Below, piece after piece: positions 48,467 through 56,631 of a DNA stretch of 64,000 nucleotides (the stretch's first letter is position 1; each line of letters opens with the position of its first letter). Source of the stretch: Blautia sp. OF03-15BH (GTDB taxonomy: Bacteria > Bacillota > Clostridia > Lachnospirales > Lachnospiraceae); the NCBI RefSeq assembly GCF_003463065.1, contig NZ_QSCM01000012.1, positions 28,469 to 92,468 on the forward strand, given 5' to 3'. A model generated the notes under the pieces. That model was not told where the DNA came from, did not search any database, and saw only the letters and a list, made by a program, of their open reading frames with translations. The position numbers were made by a program, and so were the translations under genes.

Positions 48467-49843
48467 TCACAGACTCCGCAGCACATCCTTCAGCGTACGG
48501 ACACCGATGATCTCGATACCGTCCGTTTTTCCCATGCTGCGGATGCTGACCGCCGGCATGATGACGGTATGGAAGCCCAGTTTTTTGGCTTCCTGGACTC
48601 TCTGTGCCGCCTGACTGACTGCACGGACTTCGCCGCTTAACCCCACCTCACCGAAGACGATCGTCTTCTCATCAATGGGTTTGTCCCGGTAGCTGGAAAG
48701 AAGCGCCATAACGATACCAAGATCCATGGCCGGTTCATTCATCCGGATGCCTCCTGCGATATTTACATACGCATCGCAGACACCAAGGCGGAGTCCCAGA
48801 CGTTTTTCCAGAACCGCCATGAGAAGGTTCACACGGTTATAATCGGCTCCGTTGGCCGTACGGCGGGGCATGGGGAGATTGCTCTGGCAGACCAGCGCCT
48901 GGATCTCCACCAGGATCGGCCGCGTTCCCTCCATGGAGCAGGCCACAACAGAGCCGGAAGCATTTTCCGGCCGGCCGCTGAGCATATATTCCGAAGGATT
49001 CGGCACCTCCGCCAGACCTTTTTCCTGCATCTCAAAAACACCAATCTCATTGGTGGAACCGAAACGGTTCTTGACTCCCCGGAGTACCCGGTAGGAAGCA
49101 TGGCGATCTCCTTCAAAATAGAGGACAGTGTCCACCATATGCTCCAGAACCCTGGGTCCTGCCACAACGCCCTCTTTCGTCACATGACCCACGATAAAAA
49201 TCGTGATTCCAAGAACCTTCGCCAGCTGCATGAGGATCCCTGTCGCCTCACGGACCTGAGAAACGCTGCCCGGCGCAGAGTTAACGGACTCACTGTACAT
49301 CGTCTGGATCGAATCGATGACTACGATCTCCGGTTTGCTCCTCTCCAGGATTTCCCGGATGTCACCAAGATTTGTCTCGCAGAGGATCAGAAGGTCATCT
49401 CCTGCTTCTCCGACCCGGTCTGCCCGGATCTTGATCTGCTGGGCGGATTCCTCTCCGGAAACATAAAGTACTTTTCGCCCTTTGTTTGCCAGCGTTTTGC
49501 ACACCTGCAGAAGCAGGGTGGATTTCCCGATTCCCGGATCACCGCCTACCAGCACCAGAGAGCCGGTGACAATACCGCCGCCCAGGACCCGGTCCAGCTC
49601 TTCCATCCCTGTGGAAATCCGAAGATTTTCCTGCGGCTTGATACCGGCGAGCCGCGATGGCTCCTGAAGCTGCATCCGTCTCGTGCTTCCGGCAGCGGCA
49701 GACGTCTTTGTTCCGGCTGTTTTTACTACCGGCTCCTCCACAAAGGTATTCCATTCCTTGCAGGCCGGGCACTGTCCCATCCATTTGGCGGATTCATAAC
49801 CACAGTTCTGGCAGAAAAATGCGGTTGTCTTTCCTTTTGCCAT
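48467..49843 (-). CDS. radA: DNA repair protein RadA
   Basis: A 458-residue RecA-like protein promoting branch migration in recombination. It has an N-terminal C4 zinc finger (CQNCGY then CPAC, residues 10-28), Walker A GDPGIGKST (near 97), the RadA-specific KNRFGSTNE motif (near 253) and a C-terminal Lon-protease-like domain (from about 285, MEGTRPILVEIQALV). AAGGAG lies eight bases before ATG 49843. It has no obvious operon partner. Confidence 0.97.
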   Translation of the reverse strand: MAKGKTTAFFCQNCGYESAKWMGQCPACKEWNTFVEEPVVKTAGTKTSAAAGSTRRMQLQEPSRLAGIKPQENLRISTGMEELDRVLGGGIVTGSLVLVGGDPGIGKSTLLLQVCKTLANKGRKVLYVSGEESAQQIKIRADRVGEAGDDLLILCETNLGDIREILERSKPEIVVIDSIQTMYSESVNSAPGSVSQVREATGILMQLAKVLGITIFIVGHVTKEGVVAGPRVLEHMVDTVLYFEGDRHASYRVLRGVKNRFGSTNEIGVFEMQEKGLAEVPNPSEYMLSGRPENASGSVVACSMEGTRPILVEIQALVCQSNLPMPRRTANGADYNRVNLLMAVLEKRLGLRLGVCDAYVNIAGGIRMNEPAMDLGIVMALLSSYRDKPIDEKTIVFGEVGLSGEVRAVSQAAQRVQEAKKLGFHTVIMPAVSIRSMGKTDGIEIIGVRTLKDVLRSL

Positions 49844-49869
49844 TTACTCCACTCCTTTTCTTTCATAGA

Positions 49870-49905
49870 AAAAGGCTGGCGGGAGTTGTTGTCCGCCAGC
49901 CTTTC
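49870..49905 (-). terminator. Terminator of the 50047-50460 gene
   Basis: AAAAGGCTGGCGG (49870-49882) and CCGCCAGCCTTTC (49893-49905), with TTTTT on the minus-strand 3' side. It lies beyond element copy D. Confidence 0.8.
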
Positions 49906-49906
49906 T

Positions 49907-50050
49907 TAAATTATTCAGAGCCATCTCGATTCCGCTTCACTTCATCTCGATGTGGCTGCCCGCCACATCGCTTACCGGTCAAAAGTGCTCATTCATGCAG
50001 GCATGCACCGCACTTTCGTCCAACAGGCTGCATGGCTTCTGAATCATTAC
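49907..50050. repeat. GTAACTGTTCAG element, diverged copy D
   Basis: Minus-strand end GTAATGATTCAGAAGCC at 50050 downward; the other end is TTATTCAGAGCC near 49911. The centre keeps AAAAGTGC and GCACTTTC around TTCATGCAGGCATG. The length, about 144 bp, equals the intact copies. The TAA in its end is the stop codon of the neighbouring gene. Confidence 0.7.
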
Positions 50051-50460
50051 ATTTTCTCAATCTTAATAGAAGCTTTTCTGGAGGGGTCAAGCTCTACGCT
50101 CAGAGCCAGCTTGCCGCCCAGGTTGGTCTTCATCTCACCGATCTCTTTCTCGTCTACAAATACCTGATAAGAGGTATCCTCTTCCAGCTCTACGGTGATC
50201 TGTGCATCCACAGCTCCCTCTACCTGGAAGGTCATGCCGTTCTCAGTCACCTGCAGATGATCTACTGTGGTTCCCGGAACGGACTCATAAACGAACATAC
50301 CGTTGCGCTCCAGCTTGGTGATCTCCTTGAAGGTTTTTACTTTATATAAATCTCCCTGATGTTCAAAATCCTGCTTTTTGGATTTGCTATCCAGTTCGTA
50401 GTTTCCAAAGCTTAATGTTCCATCTGCTTCTGAGCGGATGAGTTCGGTAATTACTGACAT
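50047..50460 (-). CDS. Conserved hypothetical protein (often labelled endosialidase in Clostridia)
   Basis: A 137-residue, mainly beta protein: MSVITELIRSEADGTLSFGNYELDSKSKKQDFEHQGDLYKVKTFKEITKLERNGMFVYESVPGT is a highly typical clostridial N-terminal block, followed by a beta-rich half (QVEGAVDAQITVELEEDTSYQVFVD). It has no signal peptide or membrane segment. The common database label endosialidase is not supported by any catalytic motif. GAGGAC precedes ATG 50460. The stop codon TAA is part of repeat copy D. It precedes radA and follows clpC, but with separate terminators. Confidence 0.7.
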   Translation of the reverse strand: MSVITELIRSEADGTLSFGNYELDSKSKKQDFEHQGDLYKVKTFKEITKLERNGMFVYESVPGTTVDHLQVTENGMTFQVEGAVDAQITVELEEDTSYQVFVDEKEIGEMKTNLGGKLALSVELDPSRKASIKIEKM

Positions 50461-50582
50461 CTCTTATGTCCTCCTGATCGTCTTTCTATTCTTCTCTTTA
50501 TCCGGAAACTGCCGGCCGGATCCCACAAACGGTTCATCTCTAGCTCCGGCAGTCATCCTGTACAGAAATAGTTATTCAGATT

Positions 50583-53066
50583 TTAACATAAATCCTCATT
50601 TTTTTCCAGTTCTTTATGGTGCTTTACCACAAATTTCACTTCCTTTTTCGCAATGCCGACCGCAACGGTATCTCCTGCCTTCACCCGGCCCTCCAGGATC
50701 TCCTGTGCCAGAGCATCCTCCACCTTGGTCTGAATGGCCCGTTTCAGCGGGCGTGCTCCGTACTTTTCATCAAAACCGGCTTCCGAGATCAGCTCTTTCG
50801 CCGATGGCCGTACTTCCAGTGTGATATCCAGCTGCTGCTTACACCGTCTTGCAAATTCATTCAGAAGAATGCCTGCGATCTTCTTCACATGCTCCTTATT
50901 CAGAGAATGGAAAACAATGATCTCATCGATACGGTTCAAAAACTCCGGCTTAAAGATCCGGCGCACCTCCTCCATGACATTGTCCTTCATCACCTGATAA
51001 TTCCGCTTTTCATCATCTACAGCCGCAAAGCCAAGCTTCTTTGGCGTCATGATGGAAGAAGCGCCTGCATTGGAAGTCATAATGAGGATCGTATTCTTGA
51101 AATCCACTTTTCTTCCTCTGGAATCTGTGATATGACCGTCATCCAGCACCTGAAGAAGGATATTGAAGACATCCGGATGCGCTTTCTCGATCTCGTCAAA
51201 AAGGATGACAGAATAAGGATTCCGGCGGACTTTTTCACTGAGCTGGCCGCCTTCTTCATACCCTACATATCCTGGCGGAGAACCAACCAGCTTGGAAACG
51301 CTGTGCTTTTCCATGTACTCCGACATATCTACCCGGATCATGGCCTGTTCACTGCCGAAGACCACTTCAGCCAGTGCTTTGGAAAGCTCTGTTTTTCCAA
51401 CACCGGTCGGACCGAGAAATAAGAAAGAACCGATCGGCCGTCTGGGATCCTTCAGGCCTACTCTGCCACGGCGAATGGCCTTTGCCACCGCCTGTACTGC
51501 CTCATCCTGACCTACCACCCGCTGATGCAGCGTATGCTCCAGCTTCAGAAGACGATGTGATTCCTTTTCTGCCAGCCGCTGCACCGGAATCCTGGTCCAG
51601 AGAGCCACCACCTCCGCAATGTCCTCTTCCCGTACTTTTGCGGCATTTTCTCCGGCTTTTTTCTGCAGACGCTTTCTCTGCTGTTCAAATTTCTGCCGGA
51701 CTTCTACCTGCTCTTTTTTATAATCTGCCGCCTTGCTGAAATCATTTTCCACAATAGCGGCTTCCTTCCGTTCTTCCAGTTCCTCTGCTCTGGTTTTCAG
51801 CTCCTCCAGCGCTTTCGGGATCTTGTAACCCTGCAGCTGTTTCCGGGCTGCTGCTTCATCCAGAAGATCAATCGCCTTATCCGGAAGAAAACGGTCATTG
51901 ATATAACGCTCAGACAGCGTCACTGCCGCGTGGACTGCCTCATCCGTGATCTCAACGCCGTGATGTTTTTCGTACGCTTTGCGAAGCCCCTTCAGGATCT
52001 CCACTGTTTCTTCCATGGTGGGTTCTTCCACATTCACCGGCTGGAATCTCCGCTCCAGAGCCGGATCCTTCTCAATGTATTTCCGGTACTCTTCAATCGT
52101 TGTCGCACCGATGAGCTGGATCTCTCCCCTTGCCAGGGAAGGCTTCAGGATATTGGACGCATCCATGGCTCCCTCTGCTCCGCCAGCCCCAATGATCGTA
52201 TGAAGCTCATCAATGAAAAGAAGGACATCCTGGCTTTCTTCCGCCTCTTTGATGACGCGTTTGATCCTCTCCTCAAACTCTCCCCGGTATTTGCTTCCGG
52301 CTACCATACTGGCCATATCAAGTGTCAGAAGTCTCCGGTTCTGTAAAGGAGACGGAACGGCTCCCATAACAATCCTCTGTGCAAGCCCTTCCACAATGGC
52401 TGTCTTTCCGACTCCGGGTTCTCCTACCAGGCAGGGATTGTTTTTCGTCCGACGGCTCAGGATCTCCATGATCCGCTCGATCTCCTGCTCTCTTCCTACT
52501 ACCGGATCCAGTTTTCCTTCCTCTGCCAGAGCGGTCAGATCCCGGCTGTACTGTTCCAGAGTCGGTGTATTTCCTCCCTCGCCCCGGTTTGGATTCCTGG
52601 CTCCCTGGCTCAGCTCCCGGTAAATTTCTTCCGAAATGCCCATGCTGTCCAGGATCGCACGGTAAAGCTTCTGAAGGTTCACGCCCATCGTATGAAGAAG
52701 TCTCGTTGCCACGCACTCCGGATCCTTGATGATCGTGATCAGGATGTGCTCCGTTCCTGCTTCCTCCATATGAAACAGTTCCGCCTCACGGACACTGTTT
52801 TCCAGGATAAGGGAAGCTCTTGGCGTATAGCCTTCACGGGACGCAAGACCAACTCCGCCCTCCGGAGCAATGAGCTGGTCGATCAGGCCTTCCAGCTTCT
52901 CTTCTTCCACGCCGGCTCCCATAAGGACCTGGGCTGCTGTTCCCTCCTGTTCCTCCAGAAGTCCCAGCAGAAGATGTTCGGAACCGATATAGCTGTGTCC
53001 TCTCCGCCTGGCCGCTTTTGCGGCAAGCTTCAGGGCATTGGCTGCTTTTTTCGTAAACTTCTGCAT
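50583..53066 (-). CDS. clpC: Clp protease ATPase subunit ClpC
   Basis: An 827-residue AAA+ unfoldase that feeds proteins to ClpP. The N-domain (1-145) is MQKFTKKAANALKLAAKAARRRGHSYIGSEHLLLGLLEE; AAA-1 has Walker A GEPGVGKT (near 210); a middle UVR-type coiled coil (about 420-475) follows; AAA-2 has GPTGVGKTE (near 550) and the substrate pore loop GYVGYEEGG. ATG 53066 has AGGAGG eight bases upstream; TTG 53069 is an alternative. Unlike the classical ctsR-mcsA-mcsB-clpC operon, it is preceded only by a GntR-type regulator gene 12 bases away. Confidence 0.95.
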   Translation of the reverse strand: MQKFTKKAANALKLAAKAARRRGHSYIGSEHLLLGLLEEQEGTAAQVLMGAGVEEEKLEGLIDQLIAPEGGVGLASREGYTPRASLILENSVREAELFHMEEAGTEHILITIIKDPECVATRLLHTMGVNLQKLYRAILDSMGISEEIYRELSQGARNPNRGEGGNTPTLEQYSRDLTALAEEGKLDPVVGREQEIERIMEILSRRTKNNPCLVGEPGVGKTAIVEGLAQRIVMGAVPSPLQNRRLLTLDMASMVAGSKYRGEFEERIKRVIKEAEESQDVLLFIDELHTIIGAGGAEGAMDASNILKPSLARGEIQLIGATTIEEYRKYIEKDPALERRFQPVNVEEPTMEETVEILKGLRKAYEKHHGVEITDEAVHAAVTLSERYINDRFLPDKAIDLLDEAAARKQLQGYKIPKALEELKTRAEELEERKEAAIVENDFSKAADYKKEQVEVRQKFEQQRKRLQKKAGENAAKVREEDIAEVVALWTRIPVQRLAEKESHRLLKLEHTLHQRVVGQDEAVQAVAKAIRRGRVGLKDPRRPIGSFLFLGPTGVGKTELSKALAEVVFGSEQAMIRVDMSEYMEKHSVSKLVGSPPGYVGYEEGGQLSEKVRRNPYSVILFDEIEKAHPDVFNILLQVLDDGHITDSRGRKVDFKNTILIMTSNAGASSIMTPKKLGFAAVDDEKRNYQVMKDNVMEEVRRIFKPEFLNRIDEIIVFHSLNKEHVKKIAGILLNEFARRCKQQLDITLEVRPSAKELISEAGFDEKYGARPLKRAIQTKVEDALAQEILEGRVKAGDTVAVGIAKKEVKFVVKHHKELEKNEDLC

Positions 53067-53078
53067 CAAAATATCCTC

Positions 53079-53453
53079 CTACTTGTCGTCATATCCGTCA
53101 AAAATCTCATCCACCATATCGTGGATCTCCTGCCTCGTGATATTCTTGCATCTGCCTTTTGCCAGCAGAACCCTTAAGTTTTTCTGCATTTCATCCAAAG
53201 CCTGCAGCTTGTCCACATCCAGGCTCACGATCGCACCACGGCGGCGGTCTATCGTCACAAAGCCTTCCTGACGCAAAACGGAATATGCCTTGTTTACCGT
53301 ATGCATGTTAATCCCGATATCCTCCGCCAGCTGACGTACCGAAGGAAGGACGTCGCCCTCATGGAGTGTGGATGTGGCTATCCCTAAAATGATCTGATTA
53401 CGAAGCTGGATATAAAGAGCCTCGTCACTTTGAAAATCAATCTTTATCAACAT
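53079..53453 (-). CDS. GntR-family regulator (YtrA subfamily) upstream of clpC
   Basis: A 124-residue regulator: a GntR winged helix (residues 8-75; YIQLRNQIILGIATSTLHEGDVLPSVRQLAEDIGINMHTVNKAYSVLRQEGFV) plus a short helical tail (about 85-124), as in the YtrA subfamily. It lies 12 bases before clpC on the same transcript and probably represses that operon. A promoter TTGCAT-N17-TATCAT and a dyad CGCGG-N8-CCGCG lie just upstream. Members of this subfamily usually control ABC transporters in response to envelope stress or antibiotics, so control of clpC is unusual. Confidence 0.88.
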   Translation of the reverse strand: MLIKIDFQSDEALYIQLRNQIILGIATSTLHEGDVLPSVRQLAEDIGINMHTVNKAYSVLRQEGFVTIDRRRGAIVSLDVDKLQALDEMQKNLRVLLAKGRCKNITRQEIHDMVDEIFDGYDDK

Positions 53454-53459
53454 ATTGTT

Positions 53460-53534
53460 CCGCGGTCACTTTTCCGCGATTCACCTCGTTTCCGTTGTTA
53501 TACACATGATAGCACAGATGCCCGAGGAATGCAA
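53460..53534 (-). promoter_or_regulatory. Promoter and dyad of the GntR-clpC operon
   Basis: Minus strand TTGCAT (53529-53534), 17 bases, TATCAT (53506-53511). A dyad CGCGGTCACTTTTCCGCG (53460-53478) lies between the -10 box and the start codon and is a candidate operator for the GntR protein. No CtsR heptad repeat (GGTCAAA) is seen. Confidence 0.65.
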
Positions 53535-53566
53535 GACGCAAGCATTCTTTGTATAGCAGCAGAACG

Positions 53567-53605
53567 AAAAAAGGAGCTTCGCCCGAAGGCTTCTGCTCCT
53601 TTTTC
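53567..53605 (-). terminator. Terminator of the cadherin-like gene
   Basis: AAAAAAGGAGC (53567-53577) and GCTCCTTTTTC (53595-53605); A and T runs on both sides. Confidence 0.8.
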
Positions 53606-53611
53606 TCATGA

Positions 53612-54694
53612 TCAAAGCTCGACCATGGTCACATCTACATCTTTTTTCTCACCGTCAGCTGCTGGCTGATTCTGCGGCTCTGCCTGAGGAGCAAATGCTT
53701 CCTGAGAGGCATCTGCGCCGGAAAACGGCTGCTCCGGAGTCTGATTTACCGGCTGCTCTGCCTGCTGATAAGGATTCTGCTGCTGGTAAACGGGCTGCTG
53801 CTGATAAACCGGCTGCTGATAGGAATTCTGCTGCTGGTAGACCGGCTGCTGCTGCCAGGTCTGGTCAGCCGGCTCCTGATAATTCATCTGGCGGCCGTCC
53901 TGCTCCGGCTGTTTGCCTTTTTTCTTATTGCGCTTTTCTTCCTTTGCACGCTGTTTTTCTTCTTTCTTAGCCTGTTTCTTTTCCTTGCGGGTCAGGGGCT
54001 GAGCAGGTTCTTCATAGTAGTTTCCGTACGGATCCTGACCATAACCTGCATTTCTTCCGGCTCCCATTTCTTCCAGATCACGAAGATCATCCTTGAGATC
54101 CTTGTTTTTCAGGATCTGATTGATGATGATGAACAGAAGAAGAACAGAGAACGCGATCAGTCCGTAAATGATCTTCATGGAAAGATCCAGACGCTCTTTA
54201 TAGGAATTCACCTGATTATTCAGCTTGATATAAGCCTCATTCTGGGTGATCTCGGTAGCCGGCGTCTCGGTGACAGCCGGCGTCGGAGCCTCAGTCACAG
54301 CTTCCGTTGCTGGCTCTGTCTCGCTTTCTGTTTCCGGTGCCAGGCTTTCATCTACGGATACATGAAGCGTATAGGTAAAAGCACTGCCATTCTCTGCAGT
54401 AACGGTTACCAGTACCGTTCCCGTCCCATTGTCCAGGGTCGTTCCCGTAATGGAGCTCACAGAAGCGTTGGAATCGGAAGTTGTGGGGTTCAGGATCAGC
54501 TCTGCTGTTCCCGGCGCCACCTTTACGTCATACTCCCAGGTGCTGTACACGAAATCAGGAGAAACTGTTCCGTTCTCCACATTCAGTGCAGACAGAGAGT
54601 TGTCAGACGAAGCCATAGCCGTGACACTCATCATAAAGAGAAGAAGCAGGCCAAGGATCAGCGTACCCTTCCAGTTTTTCTTTGTTTTGTTCAT
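53612..54694 (-). CDS. Membrane protein with cadherin-like beta-sandwich and cytosolic charged tail
   Basis: A 360-residue protein. A signal or first helix (residues 10-27) is followed by an extracellular cadherin-like beta-sandwich domain (about 30-115; LSALNVENGTVSPDF then YTLHVSVDE), a Thr/Glu/Pro-rich stalk (about 118-150), a membrane helix (about 172-195, MKIIYGLIAFSVLLLFIIINQ), a Lys/Glu-rich cytosolic stretch (about 230-275) and a Gln/Pro-rich tail with QQPVYQQQ and QQNPYQQ repeats. The topology suggests a surface sensor or cell-wall link; function is unknown. ATG 54694 has AGAGG upstream; the longer frame to 54799 overlaps purD and is rejected. Confidence 0.7.
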   Translation of the reverse strand: MNKTKKNWKGTLILGLLLLFMMSVTAMASSDNSLSALNVENGTVSPDFVYSTWEYDVKVAPGTAELILNPTTSDSNASVSSITGTTLDNGTGTVLVTVTAENGSAFTYTLHVSVDESLAPETESETEPATEAVTEAPTPAVTETPATEITQNEAYIKLNNQVNSYKERLDLSMKIIYGLIAFSVLLLFIIINQILKNKDLKDDLRDLEEMGAGRNAGYGQDPYGNYYEEPAQPLTRKEKKQAKKEEKQRAKEEKRNKKKGKQPEQDGRQMNYQEPADQTWQQQPVYQQQNSYQQPVYQQQPVYQQQNPYQQAEQPVNQTPEQPFSGADASQEAFAPQAEPQNQPAADGEKKDVDVTMVEL

Positions 54695-54716
54695 AAATCT
54701 TGTACCTCTCTTACTT

Positions 54717-55988
54717 TCAAGCCTCATCAATGGCTTTTCCAATGTCATGGCGGTAATACTTGTTGTCAAAATCGATCCATTTGACAGCCTCATAGGCATT
54801 GGCTCTGGCCGCTTTCAGGTTTTCTCCTTTTGCGGTCACACCAAGTACGCGGCCTCCGTTGGTCACGATCGTATCTCCGTCAAATTTTGTTCCTGCATGG
54901 AATACATAGTATCCTTCTTTGTCTTTGAAGTTTTCCAACCCGCGGATCGGAAGACCTTTCTCATATTTTACCGGATAACCCTCACTTGCAAGAACTACGC
55001 AGACAGCTGCGTTATCCTCAAACTGAAGGTCTGTTTCATCCAGTTTTCCATCAATGCAGGCCTCACAGACATCCACCAGATCATTTTTCATCCGCGGAAG
55101 GACTACCTGTGCCTCCGGATCACCAAAGCGGGCATTGTACTCCAGCACACGCGGTCCTTTTTCTGTCAGCATCAGACCGAAGAAAATGATTCCCTTAAAC
55201 TCACGGCCTTCTTTTGCCATGGCATCCACCGTTGCCTGATAGATATATTTTTTACAGAAATCATCCACTTCATCCGTATAGAAGGGACTGGGTGAAAAAG
55301 TTCCCATTCCTCCGGTATTCAGTCCGGTATCACCGTCTCCTGCCCGCTTATGATCCTGTGCAGAGGTCATAGTCTTGATGGTCTTGCCGTCCACAAAGGA
55401 AAGGACAGAAACCTCACGGCCGGTCATAAACTCTTCCACGACCAGACGGTTTCCGGCAGAACCGAATTTCTTATCTGTCATGATCTCTTTGACGCCCTCT
55501 TTTGCCTCGTCAAGATTCTGACAGATCAGAACGCCTTTTCCGAGAGCCAGGCCGTCCGCCTTTAAAACGATCGGGAAGTCCGCTGTTTCCAGATATGCAA
55601 GTGCAGCCTCTGCAGAATCAAAGGTTTCATAGGCAGCTGTGGGGATCTGGTATTTTTTCATCAGATCCTTGGAAAATGCCTTGGAACCCTCCAGGATCGC
55701 TGCGTTCTTTCTCGGACCGAAGACCCGTAAGCCCTGGGCTTCAAACGCATCAACGATACCGCCTACCAGAGGATCATCCATTCCAACGATGGTAAGGTCT
55801 ACCGCCTGTTCTTTTGCAAATGCAGCCAGCTTGTCAAACTCCATGGCTGTAATAGGAACACATTCTGCATACTCCGCAATTCCGGCGTTTCCCGGTGCAC
55901 AGTAAATTTTATCCACTCTGGGGCTCTGAGCCACTTTCCACGCAAGTGCATGCTCTCTGCCGCCGCTGCCAACGATCAATACTTTCAT
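54717..55988 (-). CDS. purD: Phosphoribosylamine-glycine ligase
   Basis: A 423-residue ATP-grasp enzyme that joins glycine to phosphoribosylamine in purine synthesis. The N-terminus MKVLIVGSGGREHALAW is diagnostic; MTSAQDHKRAGDGDTGLNTGGMG (near 215) and EYNARFGDPEAQ (near 290) form the active site. AAGGAG lies eight bases before ATG 55988. It is the last gene of purE-purM-purN-purD, 13 bases after purN. Confidence 0.97.
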   Translation of the reverse strand: MKVLIVGSGGREHALAWKVAQSPRVDKIYCAPGNAGIAEYAECVPITAMEFDKLAAFAKEQAVDLTIVGMDDPLVGGIVDAFEAQGLRVFGPRKNAAILEGSKAFSKDLMKKYQIPTAAYETFDSAEAALAYLETADFPIVLKADGLALGKGVLICQNLDEAKEGVKEIMTDKKFGSAGNRLVVEEFMTGREVSVLSFVDGKTIKTMTSAQDHKRAGDGDTGLNTGGMGTFSPSPFYTDEVDDFCKKYIYQATVDAMAKEGREFKGIIFFGLMLTEKGPRVLEYNARFGDPEAQVVLPRMKNDLVDVCEACIDGKLDETDLQFEDNAAVCVVLASEGYPVKYEKGLPIRGLENFKDKEGYYVFHAGTKFDGDTIVTNGGRVLGVTAKGENLKAARANAYEAVKWIDFDNKYYRHDIGKAIDEA

Positions 55989-56001
55989 TTTCTATGCTCC
56001 T

Positions 56002-56631
56002 TTATCCTTCCAAGATCACTGTCCGGTGATCCACTACCTTTACTTTTCCGTTAGCGATCAGATCGATCGCCTTCGGCATGATGACCCACTCTGCCTCTTC
56101 CATCACACGACGCTGAAGTATCTCCGGTGTATCGCCGTCTTTGATCTCTACGGCTTTCTGAAGAATGATCGGACCGGTATCCGTGCCGTCATCCACAAAA
56201 TGAACCGTAGCGCCAGTCACCTTCACACCACGCTCCAGAGCCGCTTCGTGAACCTTCAGGCCATAATAGCCGGTTCCGCAGAAGGAGGGAATGAGGGACG
56301 GATGGATATTGATGATCCGGTTCGGATAAGCCTCTACCATGATCTTCGGGATCACCACAAGACAGCCTGCCAGCACCACAAGATCTACGTGATAAGACTG
56401 GATTTTCTGAAGAAGCGCCCCGTTAAATTCCTCTCTGGACGCATAATCCTTCGGTGATACGACTGCCGCATCGATGCCGTTCTGCTTTGCTCTTTCCAGT
56501 GCGTAGGCAGAACGGTTATTGCTGATTACCACTGCGATCTCGGCATTCGTCACGGTTCCGTTTCCAATGCTGTCAATGATCGCCTGGAGATTGGTCCCGC
56601 CGCCGGAGACCAGGACTGCCATTCTCAGCAT
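56002..56631 (-). CDS. purN: Phosphoribosylglycinamide formyltransferase
   Basis: A 209-residue enzyme transferring a formyl group from 10-formyl-THF to GAR. VLVSGGGTNLQAIID is at residues 6-20; the catalytic triad lies in INIHPSLIPSF (Asn and His near 108-110) and VDDGTDTGPII (Asp near 147). ATG 56631 has AAGGAG seven bases upstream and overlaps the purM stop by seven bases, so the two are coupled. Confidence 0.97.
   Translation of the reverse strand: MLRMAVLVSGGGTNLQAIIDSIGNGTVTNAEIAVVISNNRSAYALERAKQNGIDAAVVSPKDYASREEFNGALLQKIQSYHVDLVVLAGCLVVIPKIMVEAYPNRIINIHPSLIPSFCGTGYYGLKVHEAALERGVKVTGATVHFVDDGTDTGPIILQKAVEIKDGDTPEILQRRVMEEAEWVIMPKAIDLIANGKVKVVDHRTVILEG

Noticed and set aside
53454..53566. 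CtsR operator upstream of the clpC operon
   Set aside because: No tandem GGTCAAA heptads are seen; the only dyad is CGCGG-N8-CCGCG.
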